From CAUVKI01 sp963552605 (GTDB taxonomy: Bacteria; Bacillota; Clostridia; Tissierellales; Peptoniphilaceae): a DNA stretch of 64,000 nucleotides. The notes beneath the pieces are model-generated. The model worked only from the letters and a program-made list of their open reading frames with translations. It made no database searches and was not told the origin of the DNA. A program made the translations under genes and the position numbers. Each line of letters starts with the position of its first letter. Position 1 is the stretch's first letter. Positions 1-7,335 of the stretch are shown here, one piece after another. The stretch lies in assembly GCA_963552605.1 (NCBI GenBank), contig CAUVKI010000003.1, positions 24,628 through 88,627 of the forward strand, read 5' to 3'.

Positions 1-434
1 TCCGTTTGCGGAGATATCTTCTTTTCTTTTGTTTTGTGGTCAACTGATGGTCTTGATACAGTACAGTTGTAATACAGGAACCGATTTTTCTCTTGGTCGC
101 CCTTAACTTCAAAGCCCAAAGCGAAAGGCTTAGACACGGCGTCTTGATTTTCTATCAAGGCATCTTTATCTTTAATCTCTCCTAAGATTTTTTCCCGAAA
201 CTCATCTGACAGTAAAGCTATCTCCAAATCACCCTCGTACCCTGCATTGGCGAAACTGGAGTAGTACACGGAATCGTCCGCATAAAAGTCATCACTTTCC
301 CCTTGTGCTTTTAACGATAATTCTACTGCTCCCGCAAGCCTGAACTTTTCCCCGTAAGTTAAGCTGTCGGGAGTTTGTGCAGTTATGGGGAAGATATGAA
401 CATTTTTCAATCCGAATTTTATTTTGTTAGGCAT
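1..434 (-). CDS. Major tail (tube) protein, partial
   Basis: The N-terminal 144 codons of a phi13/TP901-type major tail protein, open to the window edge. The ATG at 434 begins MPNKIKFGLKNVHIFP and follows the next upstream gene by 13 bp. The family forms the tube of the non-contractile tail. The sequence is rich in beta-type segments with acidic loops, as expected. It is the most downstream gene of the leftward structural operon seen here. The C-terminus is missing only because the window ends. Confidence 0.75.
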   Translation of the reverse strand, partial: MPNKIKFGLKNVHIFPITAQTPDSLTYGEKFRLAGAVELSLKAQGESDDFYADDSVYYSSFANAGYEGDLEIALLSDEFREKILGEIKDKDALIENQDAVSKPFALGFEVKGDQEKNRFLYYNCTVSRPSVDHKTKEKKISPQT

Positions 435-447
435 TTCTTACTCCTTT

Positions 448-765
448 TTATATACTGTAAATAACCTCATTCACTTTTTCAGGCAAATCGATATCTCTGC
501 TTTTTATGTAGTAGATATCATTTTCCTTTAATGCTGTTTGAATAGCTTTCTCCGTTTTTATATCCTTACCTTTTGTATAGAGCTCAAGCTCATAATGCTC
601 AATCTCTATAAGTACGCTATCGTCAGCACCATAATTAAAAGGTTCATCGCTTCTTATAACGGCATATGGTAGTTTTTGGGGAGTTAAAAAACGGTATATC
701 GCACACGGAACGCCCGCTTGTTGTATTATTTCCATCAGTTTTTCGGCTGTTACAAGCATCTTCAT
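448..765 (-). CDS. Tail terminator / tail completion protein
   Basis: A 105-aa protein between the HK97-gp10-like gene (4-bp overlap) and the tail tube gene. This is the usual slot of the tail terminator (gp17-like) in siphoviruses, which caps the tube at the head-proximal end. The sequence has alternating beta/alpha character and no cysteines beyond C21. Assignment rests mainly on size and gene order, not on a diagnostic motif. Confidence 0.55.
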   Translation of the reverse strand: MKMLVTAEKLMEIIQQAGVPCAIYRFLTPQKLPYAVIRSDEPFNYGADDSVLIEIEHYELELYTKGKDIKTEKAIQTALKENDIYYIKSRDIDLPEKVNEVIYSI

Positions 766-1172
766 TCCCCTTTATATCCTTTAATTGCATTTTCCACATT
801 TTCGGTAAATTTTTCAGCGGCGTATTTTTCTGCAGGTGCGATATGCGGAAAAGCTCTTGTCCGCCCCGTGCCCCCTGCGATTGCGTGTCCGTGTTCCAAC
901 AGGTGCGTTAATTGATAGTCTGTTTTGTTGTGTACGATAGTTGTTTCAACGTCTCCGTGCTTTTCTGTTTTTGTTGCCCAGCCTTTTCTGTATCGGGGAC
1001 GGCGGTTCTTGTATGCACCACCCAAGTCTTGGCTTTTCAGTCTTTCTTTAGTCAGTGTTCCTGTTTTTTTGGCTTGTTTATTAACTTCTTCTTGTATATT
1101 CTTCGTGTATTTGTGTAGTTCCTCTACTACCAAGGCTTCCAGTCTGATTGGATTTACTCCGACCTTAGCCAT
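762..1172 (-). CDS. HK97 gp10-family neck/tail completion protein
   Basis: A 136-aa basic protein with the family layout: an N-terminal helix, a basic Lys/Arg-rich middle with a TGTLTKERL segment, and a hydrophobic-His stretch (LTHLLEHGHAIAGG) before a PHIAPA segment. Members join head to tail. It overlaps the genes on both sides by 4-8 bp, as expected for translationally coupled connector genes. Confidence 0.75.
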   Translation of the reverse strand: MAKVGVNPIRLEALVVEELHKYTKNIQEEVNKQAKKTGTLTKERLKSQDLGGAYKNRRPRYRKGWATKTEKHGDVETTIVHNKTDYQLTHLLEHGHAIAGGTGRTRAFPHIAPAEKYAAEKFTENVENAIKGYKGE

Positions 1173-1578
1173 TTGTTACTTCCTCGTAAATTGTCAACAC
1201 GGTGAAAAGATTTTTTTGTTCGATGTTCTCTATATCCACAATATTGTATATTTTATCTTCAATCTTTATGCGGTGATTTACCGTTTCAAATTCAGGTCGC
1301 CACTGCGTAGTGATTGCGCCGAGCTGATGATACTCCTCGTGTCTGCCGATTTCGAATTCTTTAGAGTGTTTAGGTCGCCAAGCGGCATTTGTCCATTTTA
1401 TTCTGCCGTAATAATGCCCAATGGTTTCCCATTCTTCCTGTTCTATACCGTATTCATCTTTTTTTATAATGCGTTTTTGCAAATCGAACGGCATATCGTA
1501 AGTCGCCCACGGGTCTGTTAAAATCGGGTTAACAATAGCCTTATTTTGCATTTTGCCTTTTCTTGTATTTGTACGCAT
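1165..1578 (-). CDS. Head-tail adaptor (head closure) protein
   Basis: A 137-aa protein that resembles the SPP1 gp16 / phage head-tail joining family: an N-terminal leader, then DLQKRIIKKDEYG, a beta-rich middle with aromatic residues, and a C-terminal LTIYEEV strand. It acts below the connector to close the filled head. The ATG at 1578 has a nearby GAGGTG ribosome site. Position between connector and gp10-like protein supports the call. Confidence 0.65.
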   Translation of the reverse strand: MRTNTRKGKMQNKAIVNPILTDPWATYDMPFDLQKRIIKKDEYGIEQEEWETIGHYYGRIKWTNAAWRPKHSKEFEIGRHEEYHQLGAITTQWRPEFETVNHRIKIEDKIYNIVDIENIEQKNLFTVLTIYEEVTNG

Positions 1579-1587
1579 TTAGCACCT

Positions 1588-1851
1588 CTATAACTTTTTT
1601 ACGCCCTCCATAAGCTGAACGCGAGTTATTTCACTGTGGAAATTTTCCTCGAAAAATTCTAAGGCATTGTTATACGCATACCGTATCCGATTAAACAGTA
1701 GCTCCCGATTTTCAGGCTTACTGTAATCAAGTTCCACGCCTATGAGATAGTTTAGAGCTTCTTTGCTTTCTTCTGTTAGAGCTTGGAGCTTCTCGTCAAT
1801 TCCCGAGTCGCTCCAAGTGATAGCCAGACGATTTTTTAACTCTTTTAACAT
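1588..1851 (-). CDS. Gp6-like head-tail connector
   Basis: An 87-aa mainly helical protein (LKNRLAITWSDSGIDEKLQAL, then RIRYAYNNALEFFEENF), typical of the small DNA-packaging connector family that binds beneath the portal. It starts 2 bp after the capsid gene stop, so it is translated from the same message. Confidence 0.7.
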   Translation of the reverse strand: MLKELKNRLAITWSDSGIDEKLQALTEESKEALNYLIGVELDYSKPENRELLFNRIRYAYNNALEFFEENFHSEITRVQLMEGVKKL

Positions 1852-1853
1852 TT

Positions 1854-3011
1854 TTACTTTTTAGAGGGAATCAGTACTGCATCCGCAAATCCTGTGGGAA
1901 TTAAGCCGGCAAAGCTTAAAATTTGGTAAGCAAGTTCCGCCTTAGGCGTTCCCCAGACATACAATTTGGATATAAACAAGTCCATATCTTCTATAGCCAG
2001 CGTTTCTTTGTAGCGGTCTATTCTCATATCGCCTGATACCCCTAGAATATAGTTCTTAGGGTCTCCGACAATAGCAATGTCTTTCGGAACGGCATAAGAT
2101 TTAATAATTTTTTCTCCGAAAGGCATTCTGTCCAAGTCCCAAGTTCCATTGGATACACTGCGTTGTGCCAATATCGGAGCGACAAAACTCCAGTAGGTTT
2201 GCGGATTTAGGATAATAGATACATTGGAGCTGTCCCAACCCTCTTCCGCCATTTTACCCCTTATAGAGCCGAGAGCAAGGGGGTTGAAAGTTTTGTCCGC
2301 ACCCGCCACGGTTTTTAGGTCAAGCGTCTTTCTTTCGGGATATGCACCGTCCACCGCACCGCTCAGCATCCTTGTCATCCCGATGGGTTTATCCTTTCCA
2401 TCTCCATTAACAATAGCCTCTTCCAAGGTAATAGCCATTATTTCGGATAACACTGTAATTACATACTGCGCCAACCATTCGGGACCCAACTCAAGCATTC
2501 CCTTGCACACAGGGATGAACCCTGCAAGCCTTGCACTCTTAAGGTCTAAAGATAAGAAGCCGTCCAAAATAATCTGCTTTATATCTCCGCACATCTGCCC
2601 CCAGTAAGCCCTTGCATTGTTCTTTTTAAAGGTGATGTATCTCCCTAAAACATCGGCGTCTATTGTATCTACCGCAGAAATTAAAGGGTGCTCTTTTTTT
2701 AACCTTGCCATTACGTCTGTAATTACAGTGGTCGGAAAAGCTTGGTCTATTCCCTCAAAGCCTTTTCGCTCGATTACGGCGTTAAAATATGCACGCTCTT
2801 GACTTGTTAGAGGTTTCATTACTCCTCTTTGGGCCAAGATTGTGTTGTCTTGGTTTTGGAGTGCTTTTGTTTCCGCTTTCTCCAATATCTCATTCTGGAG
2901 TAGTTGTGTAAAGTCAAAAAATGCTTGTTGCTGTGCCTGCTCATCCCCGGAGATAAGGGCTGTAAATAATTCTTGCTGTTTTTGTTCTTTAGTTGCGTCA
3001 GGATTTTTCAT
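1854..3011 (-). CDS. Major capsid protein, HK97 fold
   Basis: A 385-aa protein. The first ~110 residues are Gln/Glu/Lys-rich and helical (a delta/scaffold-like domain normally removed by the prohead protease). The shell domain follows, with the family patterns FPTTVITDVMARLK and VSIILNPQTYWSFVAPIL and a C-terminal beta strand ending FADAVLIPSKK. It is adjacent to the ClpP-like protease, the usual capsid/protease pairing. No separate scaffold gene is present, consistent with a fused delta domain. Confidence 0.85.
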   Translation of the reverse strand: MKNPDATKEQKQQELFTALISGDEQAQQQAFFDFTQLLQNEILEKAETKALQNQDNTILAQRGVMKPLTSQERAYFNAVIERKGFEGIDQAFPTTVITDVMARLKKEHPLISAVDTIDADVLGRYITFKKNNARAYWGQMCGDIKQIILDGFLSLDLKSARLAGFIPVCKGMLELGPEWLAQYVITVLSEIMAITLEEAIVNGDGKDKPIGMTRMLSGAVDGAYPERKTLDLKTVAGADKTFNPLALGSIRGKMAEEGWDSSNVSIILNPQTYWSFVAPILAQRSVSNGTWDLDRMPFGEKIIKSYAVPKDIAIVGDPKNYILGVSGDMRIDRYKETLAIEDMDLFISKLYVWGTPKAELAYQILSFAGLIPTGFADAVLIPSKK

Positions 3012-3035
3012 CTTTTGTCCTCTCTTTCTTATTTT

Positions 3036-3695
3036 TTAAATAGCTAATCTTGCAAAAGCGTGGATTAGATTTTTGGCGTGTTCAATTTCAGGTTCGGTAA
3101 CTTTTTCAGTTTTTTCTGATACTTCTTGTTGGTGGCAAAAACCTTTCTCTTTTGCTTCTTTAGGGTCTAGCCAAGTTTCATTCTCCAACATTTCCGTTAG
3201 TTGCTCTTTAGTGCCGTTAAAATGCGACATATAGATATCTATTATGGAGTTGTCGATTTTTTTAAGGGTTAGCACCACTTTTTCCATTTCCGAAGCATTC
3301 CCGAAACAAAATGTGCTCGCTTGATGTACCATAAGTAGCGCACCTTTACCCATATAAATTTTATCCCCCGCCATCGCTATAACGGAAGCTCCCGAAGCCG
3401 CTACGCCATCTATAATTATCTCTTTTTCATTCTGTAATTCTTTAAGATAATTGTAAATAGCCACTGCCGCGAAAACAGACCCTCCGTAAGAGTTTAGGTG
3501 TATTTTTAAAGTGTCTTGCGGATTAAGATTAAGCTCTTCCACCAAGGCTCTAACACCTTTTGGAGTTATAGCCTCTATTTTCTCCCCTGTCAGCCAGTCC
3601 GTTGCCTCTTCTTCCATAACGTTGCCGTATAGATAGAGTGTCTTATCTTTCTTATCCGCTTTTGCATAGAATTTAGGATTTTTCGGCTTGTTCAT
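3036..3695 (-). CDS. ClpP-like prohead protease
   Basis: A 219-aa serine protease of the ClpP/S14 type that matures the prohead. Seen directly: HLNSYGGSVFAAVAIYNYL oxyanion region, the catalytic Ser within ASGASVIAMAG, and the catalytic His in LLMVHQAS. The C-terminal ~40 residues are charged and probably flexible. It lies between portal and capsid and overlaps the portal gene end by 23 bp. Confidence 0.9.
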   Translation of the reverse strand: MNKPKNPKFYAKADKKDKTLYLYGNVMEEEATDWLTGEKIEAITPKGVRALVEELNLNPQDTLKIHLNSYGGSVFAAVAIYNYLKELQNEKEIIIDGVAASGASVIAMAGDKIYMGKGALLMVHQASTFCFGNASEMEKVVLTLKKIDNSIIDIYMSHFNGTKEQLTEMLENETWLDPKEAKEKGFCHQQEVSEKTEKVTEPEIEHAKNLIHAFARLAI

Positions 3696-4830
3696 CTTCT
3701 TTTTCTCCTTTTTCTCCTTTTTCCCTTTGGTAATTTAGGGTTATATATCTTTCATCCCCGATTTTATCCGTTATCGGTTCTCTGCCTAAGGCTTCAAGAT
3801 TGTCATTTATCGTGTTAGTTCCAATTCTTGTAAGCTTTTCGAGGGCATCTGCGAGGTCGTGTATATCCATTAACAGATATTTTGTGTCGATTTCTATCCG
3901 AGTTCCGGACAGCAAATCTGCGGGGGTGTACATCTTTCTATTTATTTCTGTTTGTATCATTTTTGCGAGAGGTGTTATACACAATCGCATCAGATTTTTA
4001 ACCGTGTTGTCGCTCTCCGCTATTGTTCCTTTTAGCAGTTGCGGGGGAATGTTTAAGTTGATAGCAACGAAATCATATATATCATCAATTAGCGTTCGGA
4101 TATCTCTGCTGTCGGAAGCATTCTTATATGTGTGGTTAGTCAAGTCTTGGTAAGTGATTCCGTTCGTGAGCGGCAAAGTTGCGCCGTTTTCGGATTTATG
4201 AAAGTCCTTGAGTTGTTCGTTAATTAACTTCTGTAAATCTTCTTGCGCTTGTGGAGTCTGCGGATAATTGGTTGGGATTGTTAGAGTGCTCCGCTTAACA
4301 TTGGATTGCTTATAACTTACTATACTGCGATATAGTAGAGCTCTATGTTGCTTAAGCATAGCGTTTAAATTGTACGGCTTAACTCCTTGTGTGAAATGTA
4401 GCACATCTTTTTCGGCATAATTTTTTACTGTGATGTTGTTAAGTATTATGTTAGAATATGTATTTTCTGCGAATGCCGTAGAGTTGAGGGTATAGCTGTC
4501 TGTAATATAGAGTTGCCCTCTCTCCATTATTGCAAGACAATCGCCAAGTCTAACTAAGTCGGATACTATTTTTTGCAAAAATTGATGCTTGTTTTGGTTC
4601 ACATTGGGCTGTACATTCCATAAAAAATACATCTGTTTTTTAACAAGCTTGTTTTTTTCGTAGGTCTTAAACTCCGCAGTGCTTAGAACCTTAGATATAA
4701 GTGCAATAGCGGCTTCCAATGCACAGTTAGCAACAACTTGCAAGTCTGTTGTATCCCCGTATTCTATTAGTATCTGCGTGTTGTGTTTAAGCGGATTACG
4801 CAGACTCTCCAACCAGTCCAGTATTTTCAT
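3673..4830 (-). CDS. Portal protein, HK97 family
   Basis: About 385 aa. The dodecameric portal through which DNA enters the capsid. Family features are an N-terminal MKILDWLESLRN helix, a central beta-rich wing, and a C-terminal crown with NIPPQLLKGTIAESDN and LSGTRIEIDTKYLLMDI. The ATG at 4830 is chosen because it has an AGAGGGG ribosome site; in-frame sequence further upstream is not protein-like and runs into an intergenic region. It lies just upstream of the protease. Confidence 0.85.
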   Translation of the reverse strand: MKILDWLESLRNPLKHNTQILIEYGDTTDLQVVANCALEAAIALISKVLSTAEFKTYEKNKLVKKQMYFLWNVQPNVNQNKHQFLQKIVSDLVRLGDCLAIMERGQLYITDSYTLNSTAFAENTYSNIILNNITVKNYAEKDVLHFTQGVKPYNLNAMLKQHRALLYRSIVSYKQSNVKRSTLTIPTNYPQTPQAQEDLQKLINEQLKDFHKSENGATLPLTNGITYQDLTNHTYKNASDSRDIRTLIDDIYDFVAINLNIPPQLLKGTIAESDNTVKNLMRLCITPLAKMIQTEINRKMYTPADLLSGTRIEIDTKYLLMDIHDLADALEKLTRIGTNTINDNLEALGREPITDKIGDERYITLNYQREKGEKGEKEDEQAEKS

Positions 4831-4929
4831 TTTTTTTCCCCTCTTGTCTGTTTCGCAATATTCTAACATAATTATATAATTATTACTTTCGCCCAGTGTT
4901 GCAATATTGGTTAAGGATATTTTCAGACA

Positions 4930-4966
4930 CGAAAAAAAAACCCTGCGCAATCTCTTGCGCAAGGTT
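4930..4966 (-). terminator. Rho-independent terminator (leftward)
   Basis: On the minus strand, a stem of TTGCGCAA/TTGCGCA-type arms with flanking CC/GG pairs is followed by nine T residues. It would stop transcription from the accessory island (5069-7030) before the portal gene, isolating the island from the structural operon. Confidence 0.7.
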
Positions 4967-4988
4967 AAAAAATCTGATACAATACACA

Positions 4989-5064
4989 GGACTGCGAAAC
5001 AAGTGTTTTTCTTTTCCACGCAGTTCCTGTTTTTCCGAGGAGCGATAAGCTCCTCGTTTTTTTT
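4989..5064 (+). ncRNA. Predicted small RNA opposite to the structural operon
   Basis: A plus-strand promoter (TTGCGC at 4955, 17-bp spacer, TACAAT at 4978) would start a ~76-nt RNA. The RNA contains a hairpin with arms at 4989-4996 and 5019-5027 (GGACTGCG with CGCAGTTCC, one bulge) and ends in a strong terminator (CGAGGAGC-GATAA-GCTCCTCG plus eight T) at 5035-5064. There is no protein gene on this strand. The terminator points away from all neighbouring genes, which otherwise has no explanation. No known RNA family is recognised. Confidence 0.5.
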
Positions 5065-5068
5065 AGGC

Positions 5069-5770
5069 TTATCTTACAGGCATGTAAATTTCGTATTTGG
5101 TCGGGTCTAATTCATAAAGCGCATATGCCCAATGGTCAACGTCCTCTTCCCATTTATCTTCCTCGTATTTGTCTGCTACCCAGATAGTCTCATCTGTCTC
5201 CGCTATGTCTAGGCGTTGTAGACTATATATGTCTTTTATAGACGAAAATTTAACGTACTCCTTAAGTTTATCTACAACCATTTCCCCTAACGCTTTAAGC
5301 TTACTGTCCTCATTTTTCAGCTCTAACTCCTCTATTTTTTGTATATAGGAGTTAGCACTAAGATCAGCTTCCGGCTCTTCACCGAAGCAATAGATTACCG
5401 CGTCTTGTATTTCCTTGTCGAACGCCCAACCATCATAATAATTATCGTTCGTAGATATTGCGGAATATATACATATATCCCCTGTGTACATATACTGTAT
5501 AAGAGCGAAATGGTTTCTTTTGTAATCTTCTTCATACGTAGCTACCGCGCGGTCCAGCCCGAAGATTAGGCGGCATCCGCCATACCTAGCCTCCGCCAGA
5601 ACCATATCGAAAGGGTCTAGACGGCAGTTGTTCGAATAATAGCCGTGGTCATCTCTGCCGTAATCCCCAAAAAAATGCGCCCTTAAGACGTACTCCAGAA
5701 ACGCGTCTTTATACTCTGCCTTATCTACTAGATATGCTTCTTTTGTTCTCTTTTCGATTTTGTTTTCCAT
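5069..5770 (-). CDS. Acidic accessory protein, unknown function
   Basis: A 233-aa protein rich in Asp/Glu and Tyr, without signal peptide, membrane segment or a motif I recognise. The C-terminal third is strongly acidic (ADKYEEDKWEEDVDHWAYAL). It is the last gene of an island between portal and terminase. It has its own consensus promoter at 5831-5859 and an AGGAGG ribosome site. Island position, private promoter and acidity fit an anti-defence or DNA-mimic role, but that is inference only. Confidence 0.7.
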   Translation of the reverse strand: MENKIEKRTKEAYLVDKAEYKDAFLEYVLRAHFFGDYGRDDHGYYSNNCRLDPFDMVLAEARYGGCRLIFGLDRAVATYEEDYKRNHFALIQYMYTGDICIYSAISTNDNYYDGWAFDKEIQDAVIYCFGEEPEADLSANSYIQKIEELELKNEDSKLKALGEMVVDKLKEYVKFSSIKDIYSLQRLDIAETDETIWVADKYEEDKWEEDVDHWAYALYELDPTKYEIYMPVR

Positions 5771-5830
5771 TTTCTTCTTCCTCCTGTTTTTCCTGCCCTC
5801 TTGGCTGTTCTCTGCGTCTTGCTTGTGTAT

Positions 5831-5859
5831 AGTATACAGCGTGCGTGATGTATTGTCAA
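5831..5859 (-). promoter_or_regulatory. Repeated accessory-gene promoter, copy 1
   Basis: TTGACA, 17-bp spacer, TATACT on the minus strand. The spacer and a ~45-nt leader (GCAAGACGCAGAGAACAGCC and on to AGGAGG) are nearly identical to copies at 6515-6543 and similar at 7005-7033. The shared core spans both -10 and spacer, so a common regulator could bind there. Confidence 0.8.
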
Positions 5860-5922
5860 GTGTTTTTTTGAAAATTTTTCAGAATTTTTTTGCGCCTTGA
5901 AATGCAATTATATCCGCACCGC

Positions 5923-6156
5923 TTACTTGTTCTTGCAGGTGTCTTGCTTCGGCTCCCATTTCATTTCCGCATATTCGCGCGCGATAAGCCACTGCTTTCC
6001 CACTTTCGTTAAAACTTTGTCCGGTATAACTTGTTTTCGCGCCGCGTAAGCCCTAATGGAGGACGCTTTTATGTTGTACTCTTTTTCTACCTCTTCTAGC
6101 GTAATCCATTCTTGCAAGAATAATTGCAGAGCTTTTTCTGCCTTATTTTTCTTCAT
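5923..6156 (-). CDS. Small helix-turn-helix protein in accessory island
   Basis: A 77-aa protein with a DNA-binding type helix-turn-helix: ITLEEVEKEYNIKASSIRAYAARKQV region with a basic recognition helix, followed by a short wing (KVGKQWLIAREYAEMKW). Similar small regulators accompany anti-CRISPR genes (Aca proteins) and excisionases. An 11-bp palindrome CCCCTAAGGGG lies just ahead of it (6166-6176) and again at 6590-6600. Regulatory role likely; identity as an Aca is a hypothesis. Confidence 0.65.
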   Translation of the reverse strand: MKKNKAEKALQLFLQEWITLEEVEKEYNIKASSIRAYAARKQVIPDKVLTKVGKQWLIAREYAEMKWEPKQDTCKNK

Positions 6157-6165
6157 TTCTACCTC

Positions 6166-6176
6166 CCCCTAAGGGG
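6166..6176. promoter_or_regulatory. CCCCTAAGGGG palindrome
   Basis: A palindrome with 5-bp arms between the 6190 gene and the helix-turn-helix gene start. The identical sequence recurs at 6590-6600 in the same island. It could be an operator for the neighbouring small HTH protein. Confidence 0.35.
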
Positions 6177-6189
6177 TGGGGGGGGCTTA

Positions 6190-6456
6190 TTAGTATTCCA
6201 CCCACCCCGATGTTTGTATTATCGCTGACGGGTTTTCCCAGTCGCACGCAGTTTCCTCGTATTGCGATGTAGGGTCATAATCCTCCAGTATTTCCCACCT
6301 TATTAGGTAATCACGCCCGTCCTTATCTATCGCACTTGCGGCATAGTATGTCTCTTCCCATACCCCGTCTATATAAGCGTCTTGCGTAAGAATATATTCC
6401 TTACCATCCTTAAACACGTTTCCAAATTCCGCTCTTAATTTGTTAATATCTTCCAT
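6190..6456 (-). CDS. Small acidic accessory protein (88 aa)
   Basis: Begins MEDINKLRAEFG at the ATG at 6456, placed 8 nt after an AGGAGG site; upstream in-frame codons overlap the promoter and leader. The protein is strongly acidic, with a beta-type core (YLIRWEILEDYDPTS) and a C-terminal ACDWENPSAI segment. No enzymatic motif is seen. Its own promoter and position between HTH gene and another acidic protein make it an anti-defence candidate. Confidence 0.7.
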   Translation of the reverse strand: MEDINKLRAEFGNVFKDGKEYILTQDAYIDGVWEETYYAASAIDKDGRDYLIRWEILEDYDPTSQYEETACDWENPSAIIQTSGWVEY

Positions 6457-6514
6457 TTCTGCTTCCTCCTGTTTTTCTGCCCTCTTGGCTGTTCTCTGCG
6501 TCTTGCTTGTATAG

Positions 6515-6543
6515 AGTATACAGCATATACGCTGCTTTGTCAA
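6515..6543 (-). promoter_or_regulatory. Repeated accessory-gene promoter, copy 2
   Basis: TTGACA, 17 bp, TATACT on the minus strand, followed by the same leader as copy 1 for ~45 nt. It drives the 88-aa acidic gene and probably the HTH gene downstream. Confidence 0.8.
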
Positions 6544-6612
6544 GTGTTTTTTTGGAAATTTTTTTATTTTTTTCTGACCGTGTTCTTACCCCCTAAGGGG
6601 TGGAGAGGGAGG

Positions 6613-6948
6613 CTAATCCATCTCCGAGCAGTATTCCTCTTCCCACAGCGCGTCTATAACCCTTAGGGCGGATACCGTTTCCACATCTTCCACCCAGTGT
6701 AGCGCCGCAATTTTTCCGTCCGCATCCAACACGGTAAGCATCATTTTGGCGGTGTCAATCTCGATATCGCATCCTCTTATATAGTTCTCTTGGTACAGCA
6801 CCACGCCCCGATAGTTGCCTCTTCTGGAGGTCTTGTACTCCACATCGTCCCAGTCTTCCAACCAGCCTTCCGCCACTCCGTCCTCGTCTACGCCATCCCG
6901 TATTAGCTCTTCCAATTCGAAAAAAATTTCTCTTGCAATCTCTTTCAT
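6613..6948 (-). CDS. Small acidic accessory protein (111 aa)
   Basis: Opens MKEIAREIFFELEELIRDGV and is dense in Asp/Glu (WLEDWDDVEY), with a basic patch in the middle (SRRGNYRGVVLY) and an acidic tail. There is no known motif. A strong ribosome site (CAGGAG) precedes the ATG at 6948 and a private promoter lies at 7005-7033. It belongs to the same island as the two acidic proteins downstream. Unknown function; candidate nucleic-acid mimic. Confidence 0.7.
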   Translation of the reverse strand: MKEIAREIFFELEELIRDGVDEDGVAEGWLEDWDDVEYKTSRRGNYRGVVLYQENYIRGCDIEIDTAKMMLTVLDADGKIAALHWVEDVETVSALRVIDALWEEEYCSEMD

Positions 6949-7004
6949 TTTTGTTTTCTCCTGTTTTTCCGCCGTCTTGCTGTTCTCTGCATCTTGCTGT
7001 ACTT

Positions 7005-7033
7005 ATTATACAGCGTATGCGATGTACTGTCAA
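7005..7033 (-). promoter_or_regulatory. Repeated accessory-gene promoter, copy 3
   Basis: TTGACA, 17 bp, TATAAT on the minus strand, with the same CAGCGTATGCGATG-type spacer as copies 1 and 2 and a related leader. A fourth, degenerate copy without a gene lies at 7107-7135. Confidence 0.8.
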
Positions 7034-7335
7034 GCTTTTTTTTCAAAAAATTTTTAAAATTTTTCTGCCTCGAGGGGTGTGAGTTACCGCCCTATATGCT
7101 GTACCTATTATACAGCGTATAAGATGCGCTATCAGGCATTTTTTTTAGCTCCTACCATTACCTAGTGGCGGCGTCATTGTTGTTAGGAGCTAACTGCGTG
7201 AAAAAGTTGCTGGACTGTTCAGCTTTATCTTAGCAATGCCCCCCGTCTAAAAAATCGCAATTTTTTATGTCAGCGGAGAACGGGGGGTGGGTCAGTTGTA
7301 CAAAAATGTTGATTTTCTGCTTTTTATAGTGGTGA
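7034..7335 (-). other. Non-coding stretch with orphan promoter and inverted repeats
   Basis: No gene seen. It holds a decayed fourth copy of the accessory promoter (-10 at 7107-7112, -35 degenerate), an inverted repeat with 10-bp arms TTAGCTCCTA/TAGGAGCTAA (7147-7191), and a larger hairpin with arms CCCCCCGT/ACGGGGGG (7220-7287) directly after the terminase upstream region. The first inverted repeat lacks a downstream T-run on either strand, so it is not a simple terminator. Confidence 0.5.

Noticed and set aside
4831..5019. N-terminal extension of the prophage A portal
   Set aside because: Extended codons are not protein-like, overlap a terminator, and the ATG at 4830 has a good ribosome site.
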